A stretch of 64,000 bases of DNA from Micromonospora sp. M71_S20 (GCF_003664255.1 NZ_RCCV01000003.1:310001-374000); one strand, 5' to 3'; positions 9,401 through 17,112 are shown, counted from the first letter of the stretch. Notes: a model not told the origin generated them from the letters alone. Numbers and translations: made by a program.

Positions 9401-9760
9401 GAGTTCGTCGTCGATGTGCTGCGTCGTCTCCAACGGGACGCGACGATCGTCGGCTCCCTGCTGACGTCGGCGGCCCGCTGCGTCCTTGCCTTCCTCGGCC
9501 GCGACCCGCAGACCGACCTCGGGCTCGGTGAGCAGGTCGACGGCCTGATCGCCGGCGCGCAGTGGTTCGCCGCCGCCGGCGGCCGTCGGCTCGACTGGCT
9601 GAGCATCGACACCGCGGAGCTGGTGGTCCGCACCTACGAGGCGGGCGTGCGGCGGTATCCCGTGTCGGTGGCCGAGGTGGAGAGCTTCCGCACCCGGCAC
9701 GGTTCCCGCCGCCCCGACCTGGTCGACCGGTTGCGTCCGCTCACCGACCCGACCGGGTAA
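6425..9760 (+). CDS. NACHT-type STAND NTPase with N-terminal helical domain, 1111 aa
   Basis: A large single-chain STAND ATPase. Residues 1 to about 290 are helical and open with LSYADAVRLLGG, which I associate with the NNH7 class of NACHT N-terminal helical domains (from memory). The NACHT core has Walker A GQPGSGKS (346-353), Walker B VVLLDGFDE (415-423) and a TSR sensor-like site near 457. A winged-helix-like part with EFLHATFGEFLIARTTA follows near 660. The last 400 residues resemble no repeat family I recognise and probably form the sensor. There is no signal peptide or clear membrane helix. The GTG start has AGGAGG 7 nt upstream and a possible TATGTT -10 at 6402-6407. NACHT proteins of this type are proposed biological-conflict genes and some bacterial NACHTs block phage. 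No separate effector gene is adjacent, so any effector must be within the protein or supplied in trans. Confidence 0.85.
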   Translation: MPDALSYADAVRLLGGEKSRFVDWFDKLTGWSLLGASAAGAPDALGIFDAKAEFVRLGHELVRGVSEKRSGLSRYGRTQRLEAAHAVVAVTAFFEVLSEIDLPFDVASARISKAEQLSLAGSGAVHEAALTDAFFATAAPLPGPQLPYPAFRQALVAYYDGLVGRLLHLLRGLAVWEAADGWRRQATEEGLLGLPRAAVDRHRDLLTQLAVDFVEVSFWIGLYEHEATRTQVRALSVGLDEMRRTLRALSTGRPPDDRRAALAAAYTGELGRPIISSGDVPTGLTVPTLGQAYVPPLCRIEELPAHARPSDEAWWDGRRLRDDLWQSLVVHLTSPNATRAPLLVLGQPGSGKSVLTRVLAAQLPAADFMVVRVVLRDVYAAGELQDQIEQAVRNDTGERVDWPGLSRSAGDALPVVLLDGFDELLQATGVNQSDYLRRVAAFQRREADQGRPVAVLVTSRTSVADRAQPPPGTVAVRLEPFDGERVRAWTATWNRVNDGAFRALGVQPLEPATVLAHRELAEQPLLLLMLALYDAEGNDLRSAGELRRGELYERLLRSFARREVMKHRPGLSERDLDRATEDELRRLSIVAFGMFNRGVQWVTENDFESDLAALPFLGSRPAAVATDGHLRTPLRPAEIVLGRFFFVHRSQAMRDEARASTYEFLHATFGEFLIARTTALVLDDLAAREASALLGATPPDDDPLHALLSFATLTGRTPIVTFLVEILTSWGESRRDALVDMLLRLFRAAPGRRPARHFESYEPRQLSVPARHAVYGVNLLVLLLAASGQLRGTQLHPDGDDGVSGWNRQALFWRSQLSHGEYDSLLSVVRVSRTWTGTRRDFVLSLGEGRDESPPPADDPRWFIAGSRDDSPAEDAASYYLTTGTDFALLARAAHFECDPVLDTALHALGPLGDPLDTVDGFWTFADGDRSGARLLLDVSLLPILGARVPQRERERAYERLLATVDEEDEVPQPPVARFVLDRISTDHELSAEFVVDVLRRLQRDATIVGSLLTSAARCVLAFLGRDPQTDLGLGEQVDGLIAGAQWFAAAGGRRLDWLSIDTAELVVRTYEAGVRRYPVSVAEVESFRTRHGSRRPDLVDRLRPLTDPTG

Positions 9761-9866
9761 CGGTCGGCTCCGTCGGAAACACCGACAGGACGCTGTCGCG
9801 GACGGGGCGGAGGCTGACTCCTGACGGCGCCGGCCGGACGGCCGGCGTGCGAACGGGAGGCGACAC

Positions 9867-10244
9867 ATGTCCACGATCACCAGCGGGGTCAACTGGTTCG
9901 AGGTCGGCACCGACCGGCCGGAGGAGACCGGGCGCTTCTACACCGACCTGTTCGGCTGGGCGTTCAGCGAGCAGGGGACGCCGGAGGCGTCGTACCGGGT
10001 GGCGGAGCCGGGACCGGAGGGATCCTTCCAGGGGGCGGTCCGGGACACCGGCGGGACGAGCCCGAACTACGCGATCTTCTATGTGCAGGTGGCTGACGTG
10101 GCCGACGCCGTCCGGCGGGCGGAGGGGGCGGGCGGCAAGGTGCTGGTGCCGCCGAAGTCCAACGACGACGGGCTCACCTTCGCCCACCTGGCCGACCCGG
10201 CCGGCAACCACTTCGGCGTCTACGCCCCGCCGCCGGGGGCCTGA
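9867..10244 (+). CDS. VOC (glyoxalase/bleomycin-resistance fold) protein
   Basis: A 125-aa single VOC module pair. It has the opening INWFE-type strand (GVNWFEVGTDRPEETGRFYTDLFGWAF) and a closing metal-side strand (TFAHLADPAGNHFGVYAP). YAIFYVQVADVADAVRRAEGAGGKVL is the typical second beta-alpha-beta unit. The family covers glyoxalases, dioxygenases and drug-binding proteins, and the substrate cannot be deduced. A GGGAGGCG ribosome site precedes the ATG. It follows the NACHT gene by 106 nt, with a weak GC-rich hairpin (about 9828-9847) between them, so it is probably a separate unit. Confidence 0.85.
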   Translation: MSTITSGVNWFEVGTDRPEETGRFYTDLFGWAFSEQGTPEASYRVAEPGPEGSFQGAVRDTGGTSPNYAIFYVQVADVADAVRRAEGAGGKVLVPPKSNDDGLTFAHLADPAGNHFGVYAPPPGA

Positions 10245-10424
10245 GCCGCACCGGCCGGGGCCGCCTGACCGGCCGCGCCGTCCGCCGGAGGTGCCGTCGA
10301 CGTACGCCTGACGGTCGACGTCCCAGCCCGACGCGGTCGACGGCACGGTCAGGACGGGCCCGGCCGACAGCACGGGCGGTGGCACCGTCCGCCCCGGCCG
10401 GGTCGCCGGGGCGGACGGCGTACG

Positions 10425-10901
10425 TCACTTGCCGGCCGGTCCGCCGTGGCCGCCCCGGCCGCCCGGGCCGGGCAGGACGCCGGCCTCGGCGGCGGCGGTG
10501 ACGGCGTCGGCCTGCTCCTGGGTGAGCTTGCCGTCCTCGACGGCCTGCGCCAGGCGCTCCTTCATCGCGGCCTGCCGGTCGGCGGGGTCGCCCTTGCCGG
10601 GCCGGTCGCCCTTCTCGGGACGGTCGGCCGGCTTGTGCTCCTCGCGCAGCTTCTCCAGTGCGGCCGTCACCTTGTCGGTGTCGACGCCCAGCTCCGCGGC
10701 CAGCTTCCCGGCGAACTCCGCCTGCCGGTCGGCCCGCTGCTGCTGGCGGTCGCCGTCCTCGGCGGCGCCGGTGCTGGCAGCCGGCGTCGGGGTGTCGCCG
10801 TCCGCGGCGAACGCGACCGTCGGGGCGGCGAGGCCCACGCCGAGTACGCCGGCCGCGGCCAGCCCGGCCAGCAGGTGCTTCTTCCTCGTGGTGCGGGGCA
10901 T
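10425..10901 (-). CDS. Small secreted protein, Gly/Lys-rich tail
   Basis: A 158-aa protein with a clear Sec signal peptide (RKKHLLAGLAAAGVLGVGLAAPTVAFA, cleavage near residue 32). The mature part is highly charged. It contains a helical unit QAEFAGKLAAELGVDTDKVTAALEKLREEH and later KERLAQAVEDGKLTQEQADAVTAA, which look like two repeats of a short helical motif found in many actinobacterial exported proteins. The tail is Gly-rich (GPGGRGGHGGPAGK). The function is unknown. The ATG is preceded by GGAGGAC. It converges on the VOC gene, and 180 nt without features separate the two. Confidence 0.7.
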   Translation of the reverse strand: MPRTTRKKHLLAGLAAAGVLGVGLAAPTVAFAADGDTPTPAASTGAAEDGDRQQQRADRQAEFAGKLAAELGVDTDKVTAALEKLREEHKPADRPEKGDRPGKGDPADRQAAMKERLAQAVEDGKLTQEQADAVTAAAEAGVLPGPGGRGGHGGPAGK

Positions 10902-11109
10902 GTCGTCCTCCAGCTCGTCGATGGGTGGTGCGATGACCTCACCGACGGTGACCGGCAGGGCTGAGGGGATGCCGTGGCGACCCTGTCAGCGAGCTGGCAA
11001 TCCGGGCCGACCGACCGGACAAACGGGTTGCATCGGCGTGCGCGGGCGGCGAGGGTAGGCGGTCGGCAGGGCCCCGCCGGGGCGGAGCAGGTGACGGAAG
11101 GTGACCCTC

Positions 11110-12000
11110 GTGACGACGTCCGCGAAGATCAGGGAAGTCCCGCTGACCGGGGCGGGCGGCGGCCCGTACGGCATCACGGTCGGCCCCGACGGCGCGCTCT
11201 GGCTGACGCTGGTCCATGCCGGCGGCATCGCCCGGATGGACGCGGGCGGCGAGCTGCGCACCTGGTCGGTGGCGGCCGACAGCCGACCGTTGATCATCAC
11301 GCCGGGCCCCGACGGCGCCCTCTGGTTCACCCGCTCCGGCGACGACCGGATCGGCCGGATCACCACCGACGGCGAGCTGAGCGCCGTCGAGCTTCCGGCC
11401 GGGACCGGCCCCTGCGGCATCGCCGCCGGTCCCGACGGCGCCCTCTGGTACGCGGCCATGAGCGCTGACGCGATCGGCCGGGTGACCGTCGACGGGGAGC
11501 AGACGCGGTTCCCGTTGCCGGTGAGCGGCGGCTTCGCCTCGATGGTCGCCGCCGGGCCGGACGAGGCCGTCTGGTTCACGCTCAACCAGGCGAACGCGGT
11601 GGGCCGGATCGGCATGGACGGCGCGGTGACCCTGCACGCGCTGCCGACCGAGGGGGCCGCGCCGGTCGGCATCACCGCCGGCATCGACGGGGCGCTCTGG
11701 TTCGTCGAGATCGGCGCCGGTCAGCTCGGCCGGATCACCCCGGACGGGCGGATCACCGAGTACCCGCTGCCGGACCGGTCAGCCCGGCCGCACGCGATCG
11801 TCGCCGACCCGGCCGGCGGCTGCTGGTACACCGAGTGGGGCGGCAACCGCATCGGCCACGTCGCCCCGGGCGGCGCGATCACCACCCACGACCTGCCGAC
11901 CCCGGCCTCCGAACCCCACGGCCTCACGGTCGCCCCGGACGCCACGGTCTGGGCCGCCCTGGAAACGGGCGCCCTCGCCCACCTGACCCCCGGCCCCTGA
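11110..12000 (+). CDS. vgb: Virginiamycin B lyase family protein
   Basis: A 296-aa seven-bladed propeller made of repeated ITVGPDGALWLT-type blades. Vgb linearises type B streptogramins by C-O bond elimination. With the start placed at GTG 11110, the catalytic residues described for Staphylococcus Vgb (His228, Glu268, His270) fall exactly on His228 (RPHAI), Glu268 and His270 (SEPHGL). The length of just under 300 aa also fits. This start has GGAAGG at a proper distance, whereas the GTG at 11101 abuts the ribosome site. Vgb homologues are common chromosomal genes in actinomycetes and not all have been tested on streptogramins, so activity is likely but unproven. Five copies of a CCCCTGA-like unit follow the stop. 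Confidence 0.88.
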   Translation: MTTSAKIREVPLTGAGGGPYGITVGPDGALWLTLVHAGGIARMDAGGELRTWSVAADSRPLIITPGPDGALWFTRSGDDRIGRITTDGELSAVELPAGTGPCGIAAGPDGALWYAAMSADAIGRVTVDGEQTRFPLPVSGGFASMVAAGPDEAVWFTLNQANAVGRIGMDGAVTLHALPTEGAAPVGITAGIDGALWFVEIGAGQLGRITPDGRITEYPLPDRSARPHAIVADPAGGCWYTEWGGNRIGHVAPGGAITTHDLPTPASEPHGLTVAPDATVWAALETGALAHLTPGP

Positions 12001-12059
12001 CCCCCCGCCCCTGACCCCCCGGCCCTGACCCCGGCCCCTGACCCCCGCCCTGACCCGGT
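12001..12059. repeat. C-rich CCCCTGACCCC direct repeats
   Basis: Directly after the vgb stop, imperfect copies of CCCCTGACCCCC run for about 55 nt. The repeat resembles duplication of the stop-codon region itself, probably by slippage. Confidence 0.6.
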
Positions 12060-12114
12060 GATCATGAGGTTGGCGGTGCGGAATGTCGGTATCGCTGCTG
12101 CCAACCCCATGATC
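12060..12114. repeat. Palindromic element, GATCATGAGGTTGGC type
   Basis: Arms of 15 nt (12060-12074 and 12100-12114) are inverted copies with one mismatch and enclose 25 nt. It lies between the convergent ends of vgb and the S66 peptidase gene. The arm sequence is nearly the same as in the element at 36338-36402. Confidence 0.75.
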
Positions 12115-12177
12115 GCCGGGGCATGCGGGGGCGCGGGGGCGCGGGGCATGCGGGGGGCGCGGGAGGGAGTGGGCGGG

Positions 12178-13125
12178 TCAGCGGACGGCGGGGGTGACCG
12201 TGAGGGTGCCGGTTTCCGTGTCGAGGGTGGCCTCGGTGCCCACGGGGACGGTGAGCTGGCCGGGGCCGTGACCGATCGGGAGGCCGCCGAGGACGGGCAC
12301 CCCGAGGTCGCCGAGGCGCTCGGAGAGCACGTCGGCGACGCCGACCGACCAGCCGTCCGCGCAGTCGGTGAACTGGCCCACCGCCACGCCGGCCAGCCCG
12401 TCGAGGGCACCGGCGCGGCGGAGCTGGGTGAGCATCCGGTCGACCTTGTAGGGCGGCTCCTGCACGTCCTCGACGAGCAGGATCGCGCCGGTCAGGTCCG
12501 GCATGTCGGGGGTGCCCAGCGACGCCACGACCAGGCAGAGGTTGCCGCCCAGCAGCGGGCCGGTGGCCCGGCCGGGCACGCGTACCGCGAAGGTCTCCTC
12601 CTCGGCGACGGCGCTCACCGCGACCGGCTCGGTGGTCATCAGGGCGGCGTGCAGCGACTCGGCCGAGCGCAGCGGCGTGCGCTCGTCCAGCCAGGCCGCC
12701 CCCGGGCCGTGCACGCCGGCCAGCCGGGCGCCCCGCCAGAGCGCGAACTGCAACGCCGTGATGTCGGAGAACCCGGCGACCACCTTCGGGTCGCGGCGTA
12801 CGGCGGCCATGTCGATCGCGTCGACGATCCGCTGCGCGCCGTAGCCGCCCCGGGTGCAGATCACCCCGCGCACCTCGGGATCGGCGAACGCGGCGTTCAG
12901 GTCGGCGGCGCGCAGTTCGTCCGCGCCGGCGAGGTAGCCCTGCCGGGCGTACGCGTTCGGCGCCAGCACCGGCCGCAGTCCCCAGCCGGTGAGCAGCTCG
13001 ACGCCCCGGGCCACCCGTTCCGGCCGGGTCGGCCCGGAGGGCGACACCAGCATCACCGTGTCGCCGGGGCGCAGCGCCGGCGGTCGTACGGCGGTGGCGG
13101 GCGTCGTGCGGGCGGGGTCGGACAC
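12178..13125 (-). CDS. LD-carboxypeptidase family protein (peptidase S66)
   Basis: A 315-aa cytoplasmic serine peptidase of the LdcA/MccF family. LdcA enzymes trim the terminal D-Ala from murein tetrapeptides during recycling, and MccF-type members cleave microcin C-like compounds. The nucleophile Ser lies in VAGFSDITAL, where the family has G-x-S-D. The ICTRGGYGAQRI block and the LLVEDVQEPPYKVDRML stretch supply the acidic member of the triad. The catalytic His is in GLPIGHGPGQLTVPVG. There is no signal peptide. The GTG at 13125 lies 8 nt from a TAGGCT -10, implying a leaderless transcript. It diverges from the glutamine amidotransferase gene 115 nt away. Sequence alone does not decide between murein recycling and self-immunity. 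Confidence 0.88.
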   Translation of the reverse strand: MSDPARTTPATAVRPPALRPGDTVMLVSPSGPTRPERVARGVELLTGWGLRPVLAPNAYARQGYLAGADELRAADLNAAFADPEVRGVICTRGGYGAQRIVDAIDMAAVRRDPKVVAGFSDITALQFALWRGARLAGVHGPGAAWLDERTPLRSAESLHAALMTTEPVAVSAVAEEETFAVRVPGRATGPLLGGNLCLVVASLGTPDMPDLTGAILLVEDVQEPPYKVDRMLTQLRRAGALDGLAGVAVGQFTDCADGWSVGVADVLSERLGDLGVPVLGGLPIGHGPGQLTVPVGTEATLDTETGTLTVTPAVR

Positions 13126-13133
13126 AGCGGCAG

Positions 13134-13139
13134 AGCCTA
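13134..13139 (-). promoter_or_regulatory. -10 element TAGGCT, leaderless S66 gene
   Basis: TAGGCT lies 8 nt before the GTG at 13125 on the minus strand. Confidence 0.5.
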
Positions 13140-13227
13140 GTCGCGTACGTGCGGCGGCGGGCACGCACCGGGCCACCCGTCGCCGCCGCGCCGGTGGAGG
13201 CGTTCCGGGTCCGTCCGGGCCACCGGC

Positions 13228-13233
13228 TAGCCT
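13228..13233 (+). promoter_or_regulatory. -10 element TAGCCT, leaderless amidotransferase gene
   Basis: TAGCCT is 7 nt upstream of the GTG at 13241, so the predicted transcript starts at or next to the start codon. This would also be the promoter for glnE. Confidence 0.55.
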
Positions 13234-13240
13234 CGACGTC

Positions 13241-14008
13241 GTGGCTACCGCGTTGGTGATCGAAAATGACCCGACCGACGACGTCCGCCGGCTGGGTGAG
13301 TGGCTGACCGAGGCGGGCCTCGACCTGTGGGTGGTCCGCGCCCACGCCGGTGACGAGATCCCCGCCGACCTGGAGGGGTACGCCGCGCTGGTGGTGCTCG
13401 GCGGCGGGCTGCCGCCGTACCCGCTGCCGGACGGGTCGCCCGCCGCGTCCTGGCTCCCGGCGGTGGAGGGGCTGCTGCGCAAGGCCGTCCGGCACCGGGT
13501 GCCGACGCTGGGCATCTGCCTCGGCGCGCAGTTGCTCGCCACCGCGCACGCCGGCGAGGTCGTGCGCAGTCCGAGCGGCCCGGAGGTCGGCCCCTGCGTG
13601 GTCGGCAAGCGGGACGCCGCCGACACCGACCCGCTGTTCCGTTACGTCCCGCTGATCCCCGACGTGTTCCAGTGGCACTCCGACGAGATCACCGAGCTGC
13701 CCCGCGGCGCCACCCTGCTGGCGGCCTCCACCCGCTATCCCCACCAGGCGTTCCGCCTCGGCGACCGGGCCTGGGGATTGCAGTTCCACATCGAGTGCGA
13801 CACCGCCATGATCGCCGACTGGGCCGCCGACTCGAGGCTGCTGGCCGAGCTGGGTTACGACCCCGACCTGGTGGTGGCGGCCTGCCACGACGTGATGGTC
13901 GACGTCGAGGAGGTCTGGCAGCCGTTCGCGGCCCGGTTCGCCGCGCTGGCCCTGGGCGAGCTGGACGACGCCGAGCCCCGCCGCAGCCTGCCCCTGCTCG
14001 GGCAGTGA
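13241..14008 (+). CDS. Class I glutamine amidotransferase-like protein
   Basis: A 255-aa protein with a full class I glutaminase triad. The nucleophile Cys93 lies in GICLGAQLLA, and His183 and Glu185 lie in LQFHIE. GGGLPPYPLPDGS forms the early glycine loop. The family (GMP-synthase-like free-standing amidotransferases) hydrolyses glutamine or gamma-glutamyl compounds. Its stop overlaps the glnE start as TGATG, so the two are translationally coupled and share a promoter. That places a glutamine or gamma-glutamyl hydrolase next to the regulator of glutamine synthetase. The real substrate is not known. Confidence 0.85.
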   Translation: MATALVIENDPTDDVRRLGEWLTEAGLDLWVVRAHAGDEIPADLEGYAALVVLGGGLPPYPLPDGSPAASWLPAVEGLLRKAVRHRVPTLGICLGAQLLATAHAGEVVRSPSGPEVGPCVVGKRDAADTDPLFRYVPLIPDVFQWHSDEITELPRGATLLAASTRYPHQAFRLGDRAWGLQFHIECDTAMIADWAADSRLLAELGYDPDLVVAACHDVMVDVEEVWQPFAARFAALALGELDDAEPRRSLPLLGQ

Positions 14009-17000
14009 TGAGCCGGCCGGCCAGGGCCGCGGGACGGCTCGCCCGCTACGGCTTCGGCACCGACGGCGGTGCCGGCGCCACCCGCGCCGCCGACCTGCTC
14101 GGCCCGGACGGGCTGGGGCTGTGGCGGCCGGACGTGCAGGAGCCCACCGACGACCGCGCTTCGGAGCTGCTCGCCGCGCTCTCCCGGGCCGCCGATCCGG
14201 ACCTGGCGCTGCGCCAGCTGCACCGCATCGTCGAGGCCGAGCGCCGCACCGCCCCGGAACAGGCCGCGTCGGCGCTGCTGGCGGCGCTCGCCGACGATCC
14301 CGGCCTGCGCCGGCGGCTGGTCGCCGTCCTCGGCGCCTCCTCCGCGCTCGGCGACCACCTGGTCGCCAACTCCGATCAGTGGCCGGCCCTGCGCACCGCC
14401 CCGGACGGGCTGGCGCCGACCGCCGAGGGACGGCTCGACCTGTCCGGCGACGGGCAGCCGGTGGCGGTGCTGCGCAGGGCGTACCGGCTGGCGCTGTTGC
14501 GGATCGCGGCGGCCGACCTGACCGGCGGCCGGGGCCTGGAGCAGACCATGGCCGCGCTCTCCGCGCTGGCCGACGCGACCCTGGCGGCGGCGTACGAGAT
14601 CGCGGTCGGCGAGCTGCCGGAGGGCACCCCCCGGCCCCGGCTCGCCGTCGTGGCGATGGGCAAGTGCGGCGGCGACGAGCTGAACTACGTCTCCGACGTC
14701 GACGTGATCTTCGTGGCCGCCGAGGACGACGACCTGGCCGCGGCCACCACGGTCGCCACCCGGCTGATCCACGTCTGCGGGCTGGTCGCCTGGCCGGTCG
14801 ACGCGGCCCTGCGGCCGGAGGGCAACCGGGGGCCGCTGGTGCGGACGCTGGCCAGCCACCTCGCCTACTACCGGCGCTGGGCGCGCACCTGGGAGTTCCA
14901 GGCGCTGCTCAAGGCGCGGCCGGCGGCCGGCGACCTGGCGCTGGGCCGGGAGTGGATCGACCAGCTCGCCCCGCTGGTGTGGCGGGCCGCCGAGCGGCCC
15001 GAGGCGGTCGAGGACGTCCGCGCCATGCGGCGCAAGATCATCGACAACATCCCGCCGAAGGAGCTGGAGCGCGAGATCAAGCGCGGCCCTGGTGGGTTGC
15101 GCGACATCGAGTTCGCCGTGCAGCTGCTGCAACTGGTGCACGGCCGGGGCGACGAGTCGCTGCGGGTGCCCGGCACCATCCCGGCGCTGCGCGCGCTGGT
15201 CGCCGGCGGCTACGTCGGCCGGGCCGACGGCGAGGCGCTGCTGCGCGGCTACCGCTTCCTGCGCGGCGTCGAGCACCGCCTCCAGCTCCAGGGCCTGCGC
15301 CGCACCCACACCGTGCCGACCGAGCCGGCCGCGCTGCGCTGGCTGGCCGCCGCGCTGGGCCACACCGCCACGCCGGGCCGCAGCGCCGTCGAGGAGTTCC
15401 GCGCCGAGTGGGTCACCCACGCCGCCGAGGTACGCCGCCTGCACGCCAAGCTGCTCTACCGGCCGCTGCTGGAGTCGGTGGCCCGGGTGCCGGCCGACGG
15501 GCTGCGGCTGACCCCCGAGGCGGCCCGGCACCGGCTGGAGATCCTCGGCTTCGCCGACCCCGCCGGGGCGCTGCGTCACCTCCAGGCCCTCACCGGCGGG
15601 GTGAGCCGCACCGCCGCCATCCAGCGCACCCTGCTGCCGGTGCTGCTCAGCGAGTTCGCCGACGCCCCCGAGCCGGACCGCGGCCTGCTCAACTACCGGC
15701 AGGTCTCCGACTCCCTCGGCAGCACCCCCTGGTACCTGCGCCTGCTGCGCGACTCGGGGCCGGTGGCCCGCCGGCTGGCCCGGGTGCTCTCCTCCTCCCG
15801 GTACGCCGCCGACCTGCTGGCCCGCGAGCCGGAGGCGCTGCGGCTGCTGGCCGAGGAGAGCGAGCTGACCCCCCGGCCCAGCGCGGTCCTCTGCGAGGGC
15901 TTCGCCGCCGCCGCGGCCCGGCACGCCGACCCGGTCGAGGCCACCCGGGCCATCCGCGCGCTGCGCCGCCGCGAACTGGTCCGGATCGCCTGCGCCGACC
16001 TGCTGAGCCGGGCCGGCTCGCTGGCCCCGTCGCCACCCCGGCCCGACGGCGGGCGCGCGGCGTTGGGCCTGACCGACGTGACCGCCGTCGGCACCGCCCT
16101 GGCGGACGTCACGGACGCCACCCTGGCCGCCGCGCTGCGGGCCGCCCGCGCGGCCCAGCCGCCCGTGCCGGGGCTGCGCTTCGCCGTCATCGGCATGGGC
16201 CGGCTCGGCGGGTACGAGTCGAACTACCTCTCCGACGCCGACGTGCTCTTCGTCTACGACGCCCCGGCCGGCGCGGGCGACGGCGCGGCCGGCGCCGCCC
16301 GCGCGATCGCCGAGGAGCTGCGCCGGCTGCTCGGCATGCCCGCGCCCGACCCGCCGCTCGGCGTCGACGCCGACCTGCGCCCGGAGGGCCGGCAGGGTCC
16401 GCTGGTGCGCAGCCTCGCCGCGTACGCGCAGTACTACGCCCGCTGGTCGAAGGTGTGGGAGGCGCAGGCGCTGCTGCGCGCCCGGTTCGTCTGCGGCGAC
16501 GCCGACCTCGGCGCCGAGTTCGCGGCGATGGTCGACCCGGTGCGCTACCCGGCGGAGGGGCTGACCCGCGAGCAGGTGGTGGAGATCCGCCGGATCAAGG
16601 CGCGGGTGGAGCACGAGCGGCTGCCCCGGGGCGCCGATCCGACCACCCACACCAAGCTCGGCCGGGGTGGCCTCGCCGACGTCGAGTGGGCCGTGCAGCT
16701 GCTCCAGCTCCGGCACGCGGGGGCGATCCCGGCGCTGCGCGGCACGCGTACGCTCGACGCCCTCGCGGCGGCCCAGGACGCGGGCCTGGTCGATCCGACG
16801 GACGCCGTCGAGATGGCGGCCGGCTGGACGCTGGCCGCGCAGGTCCGCAACGCGCTGATGCTGGTCCGCGGCCGGGAGGGCGACCAACTGCCCCGGCACG
16901 GCGTCGAGCTGGCCGGGGTGGTCCGGCTGCTCGGCCGGGACGACCCCGGCGAGTTCCTCGACGAGTACCTGCGCACCGGCCGCCGCTCCCGCGCGGCGAT

Positions 17001-17022
17001 GGAACGGGTGCTCGACTCCTGA
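14008..17022 (+). CDS. glnE: Glutamine synthetase adenylyltransferase/adenylyl-removing enzyme
   Basis: A bifunctional enzyme of 1004 aa that adds AMP to, or phosphorolytically removes it from, the regulatory Tyr of glutamine synthetase. Two nucleotidyltransferase domains are present. The N-terminal adenylyl-removing one has GKCGGDELNYVSDVDVIF (about 218-235). The C-terminal adenylyl transferase one has GMGRLGGYESNYLSDADVLF (about 729-748). Each is followed by a helical PII-uridylyltransferase-like region (RGPGGLRDIEFAVQLLQLVH and GRGGLADVEWAVQLLQLRH). Its target is the adenylylatable glnA1 at 25262-26686. It starts inside the stop of the preceding amidotransferase gene. The long open frames on the opposite strand are shadows of its codon bias. 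Confidence 0.97.
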   Translation: MSRPARAAGRLARYGFGTDGGAGATRAADLLGPDGLGLWRPDVQEPTDDRASELLAALSRAADPDLALRQLHRIVEAERRTAPEQAASALLAALADDPGLRRRLVAVLGASSALGDHLVANSDQWPALRTAPDGLAPTAEGRLDLSGDGQPVAVLRRAYRLALLRIAAADLTGGRGLEQTMAALSALADATLAAAYEIAVGELPEGTPRPRLAVVAMGKCGGDELNYVSDVDVIFVAAEDDDLAAATTVATRLIHVCGLVAWPVDAALRPEGNRGPLVRTLASHLAYYRRWARTWEFQALLKARPAAGDLALGREWIDQLAPLVWRAAERPEAVEDVRAMRRKIIDNIPPKELEREIKRGPGGLRDIEFAVQLLQLVHGRGDESLRVPGTIPALRALVAGGYVGRADGEALLRGYRFLRGVEHRLQLQGLRRTHTVPTEPAALRWLAAALGHTATPGRSAVEEFRAEWVTHAAEVRRLHAKLLYRPLLESVARVPADGLRLTPEAARHRLEILGFADPAGALRHLQALTGGVSRTAAIQRTLLPVLLSEFADAPEPDRGLLNYRQVSDSLGSTPWYLRLLRDSGPVARRLARVLSSSRYAADLLAREPEALRLLAEESELTPRPSAVLCEGFAAAAARHADPVEATRAIRALRRRELVRIACADLLSRAGSLAPSPPRPDGGRAALGLTDVTAVGTALADVTDATLAAALRAARAAQPPVPGLRFAVIGMGRLGGYESNYLSDADVLFVYDAPAGAGDGAAGAARAIAEELRRLLGMPAPDPPLGVDADLRPEGRQGPLVRSLAAYAQYYARWSKVWEAQALLRARFVCGDADLGAEFAAMVDPVRYPAEGLTREQVVEIRRIKARVEHERLPRGADPTTHTKLGRGGLADVEWAVQLLQLRHAGAIPALRGTRTLDALAAAQDAGLVDPTDAVEMAAGWTLAAQVRNALMLVRGREGDQLPRHGVELAGVVRLLGRDDPGEFLDEYLRTGRRSRAAMERVLDS

Positions 17023-17112
17023 GCCCGCCGCCCGGCCGAGCGGGCCCGGCCGGGGCGCTCGCCCCGCCGGTCGGCTCCGGGGCGGGGGCGGGTCCCGCCG
17101 CCGGCGCGGACC

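Noticed and set aside
13855..16899. A 1014-codon open frame antisense to glnE
   Set aside because: The translation is repetitive Gly/Gln/Arg/Val with no family features, and glnE on the other strand has complete domains.
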